From: Chryseobacterium sp. MA9
GTDB taxonomy: Bacteria > Bacteroidota > Bacteroidia > Flavobacteriales > Weeksellaceae
Assembly: GCF_024399315.1 (NCBI RefSeq)
Contig: NZ_CP075170.1
Location: 4,154,001 to 4,218,000, forward strand
Reading direction: 5' to 3'
Length of the DNA stretch: 64,000 bases
Shown here: positions 19,728 to 28,797 of the stretch, piece after piece
Layout of the letters: each line of letters opens with the position of its first letter
How positions within the stretch are numbered: the first letter of the stretch is position 1
Translations under genes and position numbers: made by a program
The notes under the pieces: generated by a model
Told to the model about the DNA's origin: nothing
The model's input: the letters and a program-made list of their open reading frames with translations, nothing else
Databases searched by the model: none

Positions 19728-20222
19728 TTATCTTCCGAACATATTATCGTCCTTATCGGTTCTGGTACCGTCTTCAAGGCGATATTCTTTCAACATGGGG
19801 TGGTATCCAAGATCTTCCATATTCAAAATAGGTCTAAGATCCGGGTGTCCTTTAAATTTAATCCCATAGAAATCATACGTTTCTCTTTCCATCCAGTTTG
19901 CCCCGGCATATAGCTCCGTAAGAGAATCTACTTCAATATTTTCTCTGGACATGAATATTTTCAGACGTAATCTGAAATTGGCCATCATGTTATGCAAATG
20001 GTATACAACTCCTATTTCCTTTTCAGGGAATTCAGGGTAATGAATACCACAGATATCCGTAAGGAAATTAAATTCTAATGATGAATCTTTAAGATAGTGA
20101 ATGATTTTCTTAATATCTTCTTTCTTCACCTCAATTGTCAGCATTTCATAAGGTTCTGAGCTGGAAATGACAGATTCCGGAAATTCTCTTGTGATTGCTT
20201 CTAATACAAATTCGTTTGTCAT
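19728..20222 (-). CDS. nuoC: NADH-quinone oxidoreductase subunit C
   Basis: 164 residues, the 30-kDa-type structural subunit of the peripheral arm. The family signature WMERETYDFYGIKFKGHPDL and the nearby RPILNMEDLGYHPMLKEY are present. It starts six bases after nuoB. The spacer to nuoD (about 75 bases) carries a repeat of GCTTTAGGCTATAGGCTATA-like words. Confidence 0.97.
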   Translation of the reverse strand: MTNEFVLEAITREFPESVISSSEPYEMLTIEVKKEDIKKIIHYLKDSSLEFNFLTDICGIHYPEFPEKEIGVVYHLHNMMANFRLRLKIFMSRENIEVDSLTELYAGANWMERETYDFYGIKFKGHPDLRPILNMEDLGYHPMLKEYRLEDGTRTDKDDNMFGR

Positions 20223-20228
20223 TTCCGT

Positions 20229-20789
20229 TTAGTTGCTTATGTTGTAAGAATCTAATAATTTCTGATATTCAGGCATGTCTCTTCTTCTGATGCTTTCGCT
20301 TTCTGCAAGAGCCTGTACCTGCATTACGCCTTCAATGATCTGTTCAGGTCTTGGAGGACATCCAGGAACATAAACGTCTACCGGAATAATTTTATCAATT
20401 CCCTGAAGCACAGAATATGAATCGAAAATACCACCGCTGGAAGCACAAGCTCCAACTGCTACTACCCATTTCGGCTCTGCCATCTGAGTATAAACTTCTT
20501 TCAGGACTGGTCCTAATTTCTTTGATATAGTTCCACAAACCATCAGCATATCTGCTTGTCTTGGAGAGAAAGAGTTTCTTTCCATACCAAATCTTGAAGC
20601 ATCATACGTTGGGTTTAGGGTAGCCATAAACTCAATACCACAACAAGAGGTAGCAAATGGTAATGGCCAAAGTGAAAACTTTCTTGCCATCCCGATTACA
20701 CTGCTCAGTTTTGTTGCGAAAAACCCTTCTCCTTCATATCCTTCGGGAGCAGGTGCATCTGTTTTTATTACTGGTTTTTTATCTGACAT
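20229..20789 (-). CDS. nuoB: NADH-quinone oxidoreductase subunit B (cluster N2)
   Basis: 186 residues. The 4Fe-4S cluster N2 ligands are visible as the tandem cysteines in ATSCCGIEFMA, the Cys in VGACASSGGIF and the Cys in VPGCPPRPEQI. N2 is the last iron-sulfur cluster before quinone. The N-terminal extension is short and Pro/Lys rich. The 100-base spacer to nuoA contains TTTAAAGATT / AATCTTTAAA inverted words. Confidence 0.97.
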   Translation of the reverse strand: MSDKKPVIKTDAPAPEGYEGEGFFATKLSSVIGMARKFSLWPLPFATSCCGIEFMATLNPTYDASRFGMERNSFSPRQADMLMVCGTISKKLGPVLKEVYTQMAEPKWVVAVGACASSGGIFDSYSVLQGIDKIIPVDVYVPGCPPRPEQIIEGVMQVQALAESESIRRRDMPEYQKLLDSYNISN

Positions 20790-20889
20790 TTTTAGTAAAT
20801 ATTTAAAGATTAAAATATTTAAAGATTAAAAACAAGACCTTTACAATCTTTAAACTACTTAAATAAATTCAATCTTTTAATGTTAAAAT

Positions 20890-21261
20890 TTATTTATCCC
20901 AATCCAGCGCACCGCGTTTCCAAACATAGAAAAACGCTACGAAGAAGATTGCAACGAACGTAAGTACGGCAAGGAATCCTTCCATACCGAATTCTCTAAA
21001 GTTTACTGCGTAAGGATAAAAGAATACGATTTCAATATCGAATAGTACGAACAATACCGCAGTCAGGAAGTACTTGATAGAAAACGGTGTTCTAGCATTT
21101 CCTTCTACAGGAATCCCGCATTCCCAGCTTTGGTTTTTTACAGAGTTTCCTTTTTTCTGCTGTGGCCCCAAGAAATGTGCTCCAAGCAAAGAAACAGCTA
21201 CAAATCCTACTGCTACACCAGCCTGGATAAGGATTGGAATATAACTTTCAGGTAAATTCAT
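20890..21261 (-). CDS. nuoA: NADH-quinone oxidoreductase subunit A
   Basis: 123 residues with three membrane helices. The loop motif WECGIPVEGNARTPFSIKYF and FVLFDIEIVFFYPYAV are diagnostic. It is the first gene of the nuo operon; a good -7 element lies 24 bases upstream of the start codon. Confidence 0.96.
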   Translation of the reverse strand: MNLPESYIPILIQAGVAVGFVAVSLLGAHFLGPQQKKGNSVKNQSWECGIPVEGNARTPFSIKYFLTAVLFVLFDIEIVFFYPYAVNFREFGMEGFLAVLTFVAIFFVAFFYVWKRGALDWDK

Positions 21262-21284
21262 TTTTGCATTATTATCTCAATTTG

Positions 21285-21292
21285 CAAATTTA
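21285..21292 (-). promoter_or_regulatory. -7 element of the nuo operon promoter
   Basis: On the minus strand the sequence is TAAATTTG, a perfect match to the Bacteroidota -7 consensus TAnnTTTG. A transcript would begin about 7 bases further on, giving a leader of roughly 15-20 bases before nuoA. The -33 TTTG half is not clear. Confidence 0.6.
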
Positions 21293-21514
21293 GCGAATAA
21301 ACAAGAAAGCATGAAATTTATCAGCTTAAAAGTCTGATGAAAATGAGCTAAATCGGTAATTTAGAATCAATAAAAATTAGCTTTTGGAGATTGTTTTTTT
21401 GATGTGTTTTTTCCCTTTTTTTGTAGCAGCTGCCAAAAAAATATATCTCATCCTCTGTATTGGAGGTATTTTAACTGAATAATATGCAGATATAATAAAA
21501 ATTGGCTTTGTATT

Positions 21515-21691
21515 TTATTTCTTCATTTTCCTTAGAACAGAATATGCCATAAAAGAGATGTAGCCGAAAAGTATGCTGGCAAAAAGGATGTTGATAACGG
21601 TATTCGTTCTGTCATCCTGTGACTGAAAAAAGAAGTTATAACTGATAAATCCAGCGATTAAAATAGCGAAAATGATGAGCTGCGGTTTCAT
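21515..21691 (-). CDS. Small two-helix membrane protein, unknown function
   Basis: I take the ATG at 21691, giving 58 residues (MKPQLIIFAILIAGF...). The upstream in-frame extension reads through low-complexity DNA and is unlikely. Two hydrophobic helices (about 4-22 and 31-52) flank a short polar loop, and the tail is basic (LRKMKK). The gene is isolated between nuoA and the GNAT gene. No family recognised. Confidence 0.55.
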   Translation of the reverse strand: MKPQLIIFAILIAGFISYNFFFQSQDDRTNTVINILFASILFGYISFMAYSVLRKMKK

Positions 21692-21915
21692 AATGTAAAG
21701 ATAGGGATTTATGGGTTTTAGGTAGCAGGTAGTAGGTAAATAGAGGGGTGAATCTGGTTTCAAGGTGCGAGAGTAAAGATTGAGGATTTAAAGATTCAAT
21801 GTTTAAAGTCCCGGGTAATAACTGATACCTGACATTCGGTTATTTATTCTTTCCTCTTATGTCTGGACCCAGCCATTACTCTATTTTACTTTTTTACCTT
21901 GTACAAAATACAATA

Positions 21916-23046
21916 TCATTTATTTACTTCCATAGAATAGGTTCTCCTTCTCTTGTGATTTACCGGATTATAATCCTGCCATAAGAGCTGAACACTTTTA
22001 TTTTCTTCAAGTTCAGGGTTGGTTTCTGCGAAATTAATTCCCATACTGGTAAAGCGTACAAAAATTTCTTTGAAGATAATAGCCGTTACGCCGCGTCTTT
22101 GATATTCAGGATGAATTCCGATAAGGTAAAAATTGGCTCTGTCATTTTTTTTGCCGGCCTGTAAGAAATGCCACCATCCGAAAGGAAATAATTTTCCTTT
22201 TGATTTTTGCAGGGCTTTAGAATAAGAAGGCATTGTAATTGCGAAAGAAACCAGCTGTTGATTTTCATCCACTACACAAATCACATAATTTTTATCGATG
22301 AATGGAAAGTACTTTTCTTTGTACGTTTTGATCTGTTCATCAGAAATGGGAGTATAAGTAGAAAGATGCTTATAGGTCTCATCCAGTAGTTTGAACATGG
22401 GCTCCACATAAGGGAGAATTTCTTCCTTTGATTTGAATTTAAGAACGCTGAGTTTGTATTTTTGAGCGATCAGCCCACTGAATTTTTCTACTTTTTCAGG
22501 AAGTACTTTCGGAAAGTTCATCTCATATTCTACCCATTCTTTTTCTTTGACTAGTCCAAGATTTTCAAGATGTTTGGGATAATATGCATGATTGTAAATT
22601 CCAATCATTGTTGCCAGCTTATCAAAACCCATTGTCAGCATCCCTGCTTTGTCAAGATTGGTGAATCCCATGGGGCCTTCAATTTTATTGATGTTATGTT
22701 CTTTGGCATAATCAATGGCAGTCTGAATCAACGCTTTAGAAACCTCATTGTCATCGATGAAGTCTATCCAGCCAAAGCGTACTTTTTTGATGTCTAATTC
22801 TTTTTCTTCCTTATGGTTAATAATTACTGCAATTCTCCCCACCACCTTACTGTCTTTTACGGCCAGAAATTGCTTGGACTCGGAATAATGGAATGCCGGA
22901 TTTTCATTTGCATCCCAGATTTTCATTTCGTCTTTGATAAAGGATGGAACATAGTACGGATTATTTTTGTACAGATCCATCGGAAATTTTACGAATTGCT
23001 TGAGTTGACCGGCTGTTTTTACTTCAATAATTGAAACCTTAGACAT
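21916..23046 (-). CDS. GNAT-fold acetyltransferase-like protein
   Basis: Start chosen at the ATG at 23046 (MSKVSIIEVKTAGQLKQF), giving 376 residues; a longer frame to 23136 adds 30 residues from the AT-rich divergent promoter region. The C-terminal third carries the acyl-CoA binding signature HPEYQRRGVTAIIFKEIF of GNAT enzymes. The N-terminal half has the conserved opening VKFPMDLYKNNPYYVP seen in a large family of bacterial GNAT-like proteins. The substrate is unknown. It is divergent from the metallopeptidase gene. Confidence 0.8.
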   Translation of the reverse strand: MSKVSIIEVKTAGQLKQFVKFPMDLYKNNPYYVPSFIKDEMKIWDANENPAFHYSESKQFLAVKDSKVVGRIAVIINHKEEKELDIKKVRFGWIDFIDDNEVSKALIQTAIDYAKEHNINKIEGPMGFTNLDKAGMLTMGFDKLATMIGIYNHAYYPKHLENLGLVKEKEWVEYEMNFPKVLPEKVEKFSGLIAQKYKLSVLKFKSKEEILPYVEPMFKLLDETYKHLSTYTPISDEQIKTYKEKYFPFIDKNYVICVVDENQQLVSFAITMPSYSKALQKSKGKLFPFGWWHFLQAGKKNDRANFYLIGIHPEYQRRGVTAIIFKEIFVRFTSMGINFAETNPELEENKSVQLLWQDYNPVNHKRRRTYSMEVNK

Positions 23047-23150
23047 AATTTTTGATGGTAATTTAAGGACAAATATAAATAATAATATCTTATACTTTGG
23101 CACAGTTTTTATATCATTATGGGTAAAATTAAACACAAAATTTATATAAA

Positions 23151-23861
23151 ATGGTGGGTTATTATATCATTATTGGTATTTCAATGTTGGTGAGCTGGTG
23201 GGTTTCGTCCAGATTGAAATCGAAATTTGAATATTATTCCAATGTACACCTTCGAAATGGCCTTTCGGGGAAAGAAGTAGCGGAAAAGATGTTGAGAGAT
23301 AACGGGATAAATGATGTTCAGGTAATATCAGTACCCGGGCAGTTGACGGACCACTATAATCCGGCAGATAAAACAGTAAACCTGTCTGAAGGAGTTTATA
23401 TGCAGAGAAATGCAGCGGCAGCTGCAGTAGCAGCACATGAATGCGGACACGCAGTACAGCATGCCGTAGGATACTCTATGTTGAATTTACGTTCAAAACT
23501 GGTTCCTATTGTTAATATAAGTTCCAATCTGATGCAGTTTGTCCTTATAGCGGGTATTGCGGTAATGGCAGCATCAAGAACGATTGAGAATCCGAATGGA
23601 AATACAACTGTTCTTGCCATTGGGGTGGCAATGTTTGCGGTGACAACGCTTTTTGCTTTTGTAACCCTTCCTGTGGAATATGACGCAAGTAACAGAGCGA
23701 TGAAATGGCTTAAAGATACAGGAACTGTAACTGCAGAAGAATTTGTAGGAGTACAGGACAGCCTGAAATGGGCAGCAAGAACTTATGTGGTAGCAGCTTT
23801 AGGGTCTCTGGCACAGCTTCTTTACTGGGGATCATTGCTTCTTGGTGGAAGAAGAGATTAG
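23151..23861 (+). CDS. Zinc metallopeptidase, YugP type
   Basis: 236 residues. The catalytic zinc motif HECGH lies in AVAAHECGHAVQHAVGYS. The N-terminus is a membrane anchor (YYIIIGISMLVSWWVSS), and two further hydrophobic segments (QFVLIAGIAVMAA and VLAIGVAMFAVTTLFAFVTL) follow the active site. This architecture matches the neutral zinc metallopeptidase family that includes YugP; the cellular substrate is not known. The stop overlaps by four bases with the convergent yigZ-like gene. Confidence 0.88.
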   Translation: MVGYYIIIGISMLVSWWVSSRLKSKFEYYSNVHLRNGLSGKEVAEKMLRDNGINDVQVISVPGQLTDHYNPADKTVNLSEGVYMQRNAAAAAVAAHECGHAVQHAVGYSMLNLRSKLVPIVNISSNLMQFVLIAGIAVMAASRTIENPNGNTTVLAIGVAMFAVTTLFAFVTLPVEYDASNRAMKWLKDTGTVTAEEFVGVQDSLKWAARTYVVAALGSLAQLLYWGSLLLGGRRD

Positions 23862-24463
23862 TCATTAAATTCAAATGAAACATATTGCATCTCGGAGAGT
23901 TTTTCCGAGATGCTTTCTTTTTGTGCAAGCTTCAATGAGGCTGTAAGGATACAGTTTTCGTTAGCATCAAAATTCAAAACTTTAGCATCAAACTTTGAAA
24001 GCAGGGTGAATATCGTATTCTGTTGATTAAAATTAAACTGAATCTCTATCTCTGTTTCCAGTTCACGGGTAATGATTTGGGCTTCTTCCAATGTGATCTT
24101 CGCAGATTCCTTATAGGTTTTTACCAATCCCGAAACCCCAAGTTTGGTTCCTCCATAATAACGGACTACAATCACAAGAATATTGGTGACCTCGTTAGCT
24201 AACAGCTGATTGTAAATAGGTAATCCGGCACTACCAGAAGGTTCACCATCATCATTGGCACGGTAGTTTTCACCATTTAATCCTATTCTGAAGGCATAAC
24301 AGTGGTGGGTAGCTTTCGGATGTTCTTCCCTTATTTTTTCCAGTGCGTTCTTTAGTTCTTTTTCATTGGTTACAGGGAATGCAAATCCTATAAACTTGCT
24401 TCCTTTTTCCTTTAAAAGAGTATTTTCTATGGGTTTTTCTATGGTTTTGTATTCAAACGTCAT
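23858..24463 (-). CDS. YigZ / IMPACT family protein
   Basis: 201 residues. The N-terminal UPF0029 signature is complete: GSKFIGFAFPVTNEKELKN, ATHHCYAFRIG, NDDGEPSGSAGLPI and IVVRYYGGTKLGVSGLVKTY. A smaller C-terminal DUF1949-like domain follows. Family members are linked to translation-stress regulation in eukaryotes (IMPACT), but the bacterial role is not settled. The gene has its own -7 element just upstream and converges on the peptidase gene. Confidence 0.9.
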   Translation of the reverse strand: MTFEYKTIEKPIENTLLKEKGSKFIGFAFPVTNEKELKNALEKIREEHPKATHHCYAFRIGLNGENYRANDDGEPSGSAGLPIYNQLLANEVTNILVIVVRYYGGTKLGVSGLVKTYKESAKITLEEAQIITRELETEIEIQFNFNQQNTIFTLLSKFDAKVLNFDANENCILTASLKLAQKESISEKLSEMQYVSFEFND

Positions 24464-24486
24464 TGTATATTCCGGCTTTAATTATG

Positions 24487-24494
24487 CAAAAATA
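24487..24494 (-). promoter_or_regulatory. -7 element upstream of the YigZ gene
   Basis: Minus-strand TATTTTTG, a perfect TAnnTTTG, 24 bases from the start codon at 24463. No convincing -33 element. Confidence 0.5.
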
Positions 24495-24531
24495 TTAAAT
24501 GCTTTAGTATTCTGCATCATGATCATAAATT

Positions 24532-24554
24532 AAGCCGTCAGAATTTGACGGCTT
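24532..24554 (-). terminator. Hairpin downstream of the GG-leader peptide genes
   Basis: AAGCCGTCA / TGACGGCTT nine-base stem with a short AATT-type loop lies 29 bases after the stop at 24583. The following T-tract on the minus strand is weak (ATTTATG), so termination is likely but not certain. Confidence 0.5.
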
Positions 24555-24582
24555 ATATATTTTTGAATGTAAAATTACGTTC

Positions 24583-24765
24583 TTACATCACATCTCCGCA
24601 CAGATCCATTGGAATCAGGCACATATAACTTGTTGGGCCGCAAAAATCCTGAGGGCATTTATCTCTGCATCTTGTGGGTTGCCCATTAGGTAGTGTGCAT
24701 GTTACAAAAACACCTCCTTTAATGGTTTTCATGTTGGCTCTGGATACTTTTTTAAAGTTATTCAT
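24583..24765 (-). CDS. Double-glycine leader 'bacteriocin-like' peptide, Cys-rich
   Basis: 60 residues. The N-terminal leader MNNFKKVSRANMKTIKGG ends in GG, the cleavage site used by C39-peptidase ABC exporters. The 42-residue core has six cysteines (TCTLPNGQPTRCRDKCPQ and later). It closely resembles the leader type common in small Chryseobacterium 'bacteriocin-like' proteins. A second copy lies upstream on the same strand. No exporter, modification or immunity gene is adjacent, so antimicrobial activity is only a hypothesis. Confidence 0.75.
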   Translation of the reverse strand: MNNFKKVSRANMKTIKGGVFVTCTLPNGQPTRCRDKCPQDFCGPTSYMCLIPMDLCGDVM

Positions 24766-24803
24766 GATAATATTTTTGTTTGATTAATTTGTACGTTTAA
24801 ATA

Positions 24804-24968
24804 TTAGCATGGGAATGTTCCGTCTGCCCAAGGTGGCGGGCAGCTCATACTTGAAGGTGTTGCACAGCAGTGCTGTAATGAAGGTGGATAGAATGAACAG
24901 CATTCAGGAGCATTTCCTCCGTTTACTTTCTTTAAATTCTGTCTTGAAACTTTCTTTAAATTTTTCAT
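24804..24968 (-). CDS. Second double-glycine leader peptide, Cys-rich
   Basis: 54 residues, ATG at 24968 and stop at 24804-24806. The leader MKNLKKVSRQNLKKVNGG is nearly the same as that of the neighbour and also ends in GG. The core has six cysteines including two CC pairs (PECCSF, QHCCAT) and many prolines, quite different from the neighbour's core. Conserved leader with divergent cores is what is expected of exported peptides. Function unknown. Confidence 0.7.
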   Translation of the reverse strand: MKNLKKVSRQNLKKVNGGNAPECCSFYPPSLQHCCATPSSMSCPPPWADGTFPC

Positions 24969-25031
24969 AGTAATTTTTTTTTGTGTACCTAATATAAAGA
25001 AATTATTTCATTCGCTGGGGATAAAACACTT

Positions 25032-26057
25032 TTATTTTTGTCTGAAGAAAGAAACTGTATTGTCTCTGAAGTCTTCAATTGTAGCTGCTGTATGATTGAA
25101 TTCAGGTGCTTTTGTACCATTTTCCAGTTTCAGATTTTCATTTTTGATGACAATGGCTTCATCCCAAAGATCAGCATTGATAAACTGCTGTAGTGTAAAA
25201 CGGCCTCCTTCAATAATGACAGACTGTATCTGCTCTTTATACAATGCTTCCATAAGCTCAGACAGGAAATTATTCCTGTTGATTTTAATAAATTGAATAG
25301 ATCCTTCGGTACCTTCTTTTACAGCGTTTAAAACCAATGTCCTTGCTTTATTATTGTAAATGTTGAAATTTGAAGGAACTTTTAAATCAAAATCGATCAG
25401 AATTCTGACAGGGTTCGTTCCTTCTGCATTTCTTACAGTAAGACTTGGATTGTCATTTAAAGCGGTTTGCGTTCCTACTAAAATGGCATGTTCGTCAGCC
25501 CTTAACTGATGAACAAACTGATTCACCAGGGTATTGGAAACAGCCGTCGGTTTAAAATCTTTATCCAAAAAGCCATCGCCGGATTCTGCCCATTTTAGAA
25601 TAATATAAGGTCTTTTCTTCTCATGGTAAGTGAAAAACCTTTTATTAAGTTCAATACATTCTTGTTCAAGAATTCCTGAAACGGCTTCAATTCCTGCATC
25701 CTGAATGATTTTCTTTCCTTTACCATTGACTTTATCATGGGAATCCATGGCGCCGATAATCACTTTTTTAAATCCTAATTCTTTAATCTTTAAAGCACAA
25801 GGTGGAGTTTTTCCAAAGTGTGCACAGGGCTCCAGGGATACATAGATGGTAGATTCCGGAATAAGATCTTTATTTTTAACAGAATTGATGGCATTGATCT
25901 CAGCGTGGTTTTCCCCAGCTTTATGATGGTAGCCTTCACCAATGATCTGTCCGTTGTGTACAATCACACTTCCTACAAGAGGGTTGGGGTAGGTTTTGCC
26001 AAGGGCTTTCTTAGCCAGCTCAATACATCTTTTGATATACAGTTCGTCGTTGTTCAT
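25032..26057 (-). CDS. ribD: Bifunctional riboflavin biosynthesis deaminase/reductase
   Basis: Start taken at the ATG at 26057 (MNNDELYIKRCIELAKKA), giving 341 residues; a frame up to 26084 adds a non-conserved leader. The deaminase half has the zinc site HAEINAI and PCAHFGKTPPC. The reductase half starts near residue 145 (RPYIILKWAESGDG) and has LRADEHAILVGTQTALNDNPSL and the NADPH-binding IIEGGRFTLQQFI. It catalyses the second and third steps of riboflavin synthesis from GTP. No other rib gene is nearby. Confidence 0.93.
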   Translation of the reverse strand: MNNDELYIKRCIELAKKALGKTYPNPLVGSVIVHNGQIIGEGYHHKAGENHAEINAINSVKNKDLIPESTIYVSLEPCAHFGKTPPCALKIKELGFKKVIIGAMDSHDKVNGKGKKIIQDAGIEAVSGILEQECIELNKRFFTYHEKKRPYIILKWAESGDGFLDKDFKPTAVSNTLVNQFVHQLRADEHAILVGTQTALNDNPSLTVRNAEGTNPVRILIDFDLKVPSNFNIYNNKARTLVLNAVKEGTEGSIQFIKINRNNFLSELMEALYKEQIQSVIIEGGRFTLQQFINADLWDEAIVIKNENLKLENGTKAPEFNHTAATIEDFRDNTVSFFRQK

Positions 26058-26120
26058 ATTTATAAAAAGAAAAAGCGAAGACAAATTGCTTTGCTCCGCC
26101 TTTATTTATTTTGTTATCTA

Positions 26121-27923
26121 TTAATCTCCGCTGATGATGCTGTGAAGATTCTGCTTTAATGTTTCCAGATGAGCTTTTTTCTCATCAATGGTGTTGTAAG
26201 TATCTCTTAAAAGAGGATTCTCCCTTGATGGTTTATTGAAGAAAGAAAGGTTGTTTTCCAGTTTTACAATTTCACCTTCAAGATCAGAGATTTGGTTTTT
26301 GATCTTTCTTGCTTTGTCAGTAAGTTGGTTTTCAGATAGGCCTTCTTCTTTCAGTTCAAGTTCATTGATTTTGTTTATTTTTAATTTCTCTCTTAATGTC
26401 TTGTTGAATTCAGTGTTGATTGAAATTTTATCTCTCGGAACTTTTCCGATGTTGTTCCAGGAAGTTTTAATCTGCTCAATTCTTTCGATGCTTCCTTCTT
26501 CATTGGAAACTAATTTCAATTCATCAAGAAGCGCTTTTTTGTTTTTATAATTTTCTTTCCAGTTATCAGTGGAAGTATTGCTTTTCTCTCTGTAGTTGTT
26601 GAAGAATGCATTACATGCATCACGGAACTCATCCCAGATTTTATTGGTCATGCTCTTTGGAACGTGGCCTATTTTTTTCCAGTCTTCCTGTAGTTTTTTG
26701 AATAATGGAACTGCAATATCCCATTCTTCATTGTTCATATTGTCCTGTGCTGTCTGGATCAGTTTTAATTTCTCTTCAAGATTCGCTTGTTGTGAACCTT
26801 TTAACGATTTGTAATAGTTATTCTTCGTCGTATTAAAACCTCTCAGTGTTGTTTTAAAATCATTCCAGTTTTGGTTGGATAATTTTCTTGGAACGCTTCC
26901 GGTTTTTAAGAAATCAGAACGCAGATCTTCAACTCTTTTGATGGCATTTTGCCAGTAGTTGTGATTAGGAGTTTCTGAGGGTTCAGAAAGTTTCTTGATT
27001 TCAGCAATGATCTCATTTTTCTTTTCAAGATTTACAGTCTGTTCTTTTTCAATAGATGCGGAAAGTTCAGATTTTCTCTCGTGAATTTTGTTGGAAATTT
27101 CTTTGAATTCTTCCCATGTTTTTTCACGGAATTCCTCTGCAACAGGCTCAGCTTCTTCCTTCCAAAGCTTATGAAGATACTGGAGTTCGTTTAAAGCCTT
27201 TTGTATTACCGGTTCGTTTTCCAGTTCTTTAGCACGAGCGATGATGTGTTCTCTTTTTTCAAGGTTGTGGCTGTATTCCTGTTCCAGAAATTCTTTATTC
27301 AGATCCAGCATCTGATAAAACTGGTTCAGGTGGTGGAAGTAGTTGTTATTAAGAATTTTGAATTCAGATTTTGCAACCTGTCCTGCCTTTGACCACTCTT
27401 CTTTAATTTCACGGATGGATTTGAAAAGATTGATTCCCGGTTCAGAACTTGTATATAGATTTTTAAGTCTTTCAATAATACTTTGACGGTGCTCAAGGTT
27501 TTTCTTCTGCTCTTCTTCCTGTCCTTTCTGGAAGCTGTCATGTTTTTCCTTGAAAATATTAACCAATGCAGAATATTTAGTCTGAGAAGGATGCTCATAG
27601 CTGAAGTTTTCAGCAGGATTTCCGGCTTCTACATATTCATGCTTTTTATCCTCTACTTCATCATGGATATAGTGACTTGCTTTTTCCTTCAGCAGGTTGA
27701 ATCTTTTAAAATTCTCACCGGCGTTGGGAGTGTTGATGATTTTTTCCATTTCCTTTAAAGCATCAGTCAGGGAAATTTCTACCTCTTCATGTTCTTCCAG
27801 GTGCTCTGCATCATCTTCATGTCGGTTTGCATCATGAGAAACTGTGTTTTCTGATGTGTCCTGAGATACTTCGTTAGGATTGTTCTTTTCTTCGTTTTCA
27901 GAAAGATTGTTTTCTGTAGTCAT
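26121..27923 (-). CDS. DUF349-domain coiled-coil protein
   Basis: 600 residues, mostly helical and highly charged. After an acidic N-terminus come several repeats of a W-x(n)-G-xVP type unit, for example SNQNWNDFKTTLRGF, EDWKKIGHVPKSMTNKIWDE and TSWNNIGKVPRDKI, typical of DUF349. The C-terminal 80 residues are a coiled coil (ISDLEGEIVKLENNLSFF). Function in Bacteroidota is unknown. It lies between ribD and aroE on the same strand with short spacers. Confidence 0.85.
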   Translation of the reverse strand: MTTENNLSENEEKNNPNEVSQDTSENTVSHDANRHEDDAEHLEEHEEVEISLTDALKEMEKIINTPNAGENFKRFNLLKEKASHYIHDEVEDKKHEYVEAGNPAENFSYEHPSQTKYSALVNIFKEKHDSFQKGQEEEQKKNLEHRQSIIERLKNLYTSSEPGINLFKSIREIKEEWSKAGQVAKSEFKILNNNYFHHLNQFYQMLDLNKEFLEQEYSHNLEKREHIIARAKELENEPVIQKALNELQYLHKLWKEEAEPVAEEFREKTWEEFKEISNKIHERKSELSASIEKEQTVNLEKKNEIIAEIKKLSEPSETPNHNYWQNAIKRVEDLRSDFLKTGSVPRKLSNQNWNDFKTTLRGFNTTKNNYYKSLKGSQQANLEEKLKLIQTAQDNMNNEEWDIAVPLFKKLQEDWKKIGHVPKSMTNKIWDEFRDACNAFFNNYREKSNTSTDNWKENYKNKKALLDELKLVSNEEGSIERIEQIKTSWNNIGKVPRDKISINTEFNKTLREKLKINKINELELKEEGLSENQLTDKARKIKNQISDLEGEIVKLENNLSFFNKPSRENPLLRDTYNTIDEKKAHLETLKQNLHSIISGD

Positions 27924-27997
27924 AGCAAATCTTTTATGTGAGTGGCGTTTATATCCTTTAAATATAGCTTTAAGGCCAATTAAAGCACTAATTTATG

Positions 27998-28735
27998 TTA
28001 TTTTTTTTGAAAATTCCAAATTTCCCAAGCTTTTTCTGCTTGCTGTTCAAGCATATAATATCCGTTCACAGTCTTTGCTCCTTTTTCAGAGGCATTGATG
28101 ATGAATTGGGTATAGTTGGGATTGTAAATAAGATCGATGACCAGGTGCTCCGGAGAAAGCCCGTCAAAAGGAAAACTCAGACAGTCTGTAACATTCGGGA
28201 AAGTCCCTACCGGTGTACACTGAATGATTATTTTGTGCTTTGCAACGGTTTCTTTATCAAGGTTTTCAAAATTGATTTCCGTACTTCGGGCAATGGTTAT
28301 AGAAGGAATGTTGTGCTTATCTAAAGCATATTTTACTGCTTTTGCAGCGCCGCCGTTTCCTAAGATCAGTGCTTTGTCCTGTGAAGGGGTTTTATGCAAA
28401 AGAAGAGTCTTTTCAAATCCGTAAGCATCCGTATTGTAGCCTGTTTTTTTGCCATCCTGGATAAGAACACAGTTTACTGCACCTATTTTCTCTGCTTCAT
28501 CGCTTAATTCATCAAGATAATTAATGATTTTTTCTTTGTAGGGAATGGTAACATTGAATCCTAAAAGGTTCGGAGAAGAAAAAAGGTTTTCCACTTCATT
28601 GATTTCGTTCAGATCAAAAATATCATAGGAGAAGTTCTTTAGCATTAGCTTTTGGAACTTATTTTCGAAGAATTTTTTAGAAAAAGAATAGGAAATGTTT
28701 TTTCCTATCAATCCTAATTTTTTATTGGAATCCAT
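27998..28735 (-). CDS. aroE: Shikimate dehydrogenase
   Basis: 245 residues. The substrate-binding part has ISYSFSKKFFENKF and GFNVTIPYKEKI with the catalytic Lys. NAD(P) binding is shown by ALILGNGGAAKAVKYAL, and the C-terminal GYYMLEQQAEKAWEIW is the usual closing motif. It reduces 3-dehydroshikimate to shikimate in aromatic amino-acid synthesis. It is slightly shorter than the common 270 residues. No neighbouring aro gene. Confidence 0.92.
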   Translation of the reverse strand: MDSNKKLGLIGKNISYSFSKKFFENKFQKLMLKNFSYDIFDLNEINEVENLFSSPNLLGFNVTIPYKEKIINYLDELSDEAEKIGAVNCVLIQDGKKTGYNTDAYGFEKTLLLHKTPSQDKALILGNGGAAKAVKYALDKHNIPSITIARSTEINFENLDKETVAKHKIIIQCTPVGTFPNVTDCLSFPFDGLSPEHLVIDLIYNPNYTQFIINASEKGAKTVNGYYMLEQQAEKAWEIWNFQKK

Positions 28736-28748
28736 ATATCAAAAATAA

Positions 28749-28776
28749 AAAAAAGACCGGATAAATCCGGCCTTTG
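28749..28776 (-). terminator. Intrinsic terminator of the secreted endonuclease gene
   Basis: On the minus strand GCCGGATTTATCCGGT forms a GC-rich hairpin followed by eight T. It lies between the stop of the endonuclease gene and the aroE start. Confidence 0.8.
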
Positions 28777-28797
28777 GTTTGAAATATTTTTTAATAA

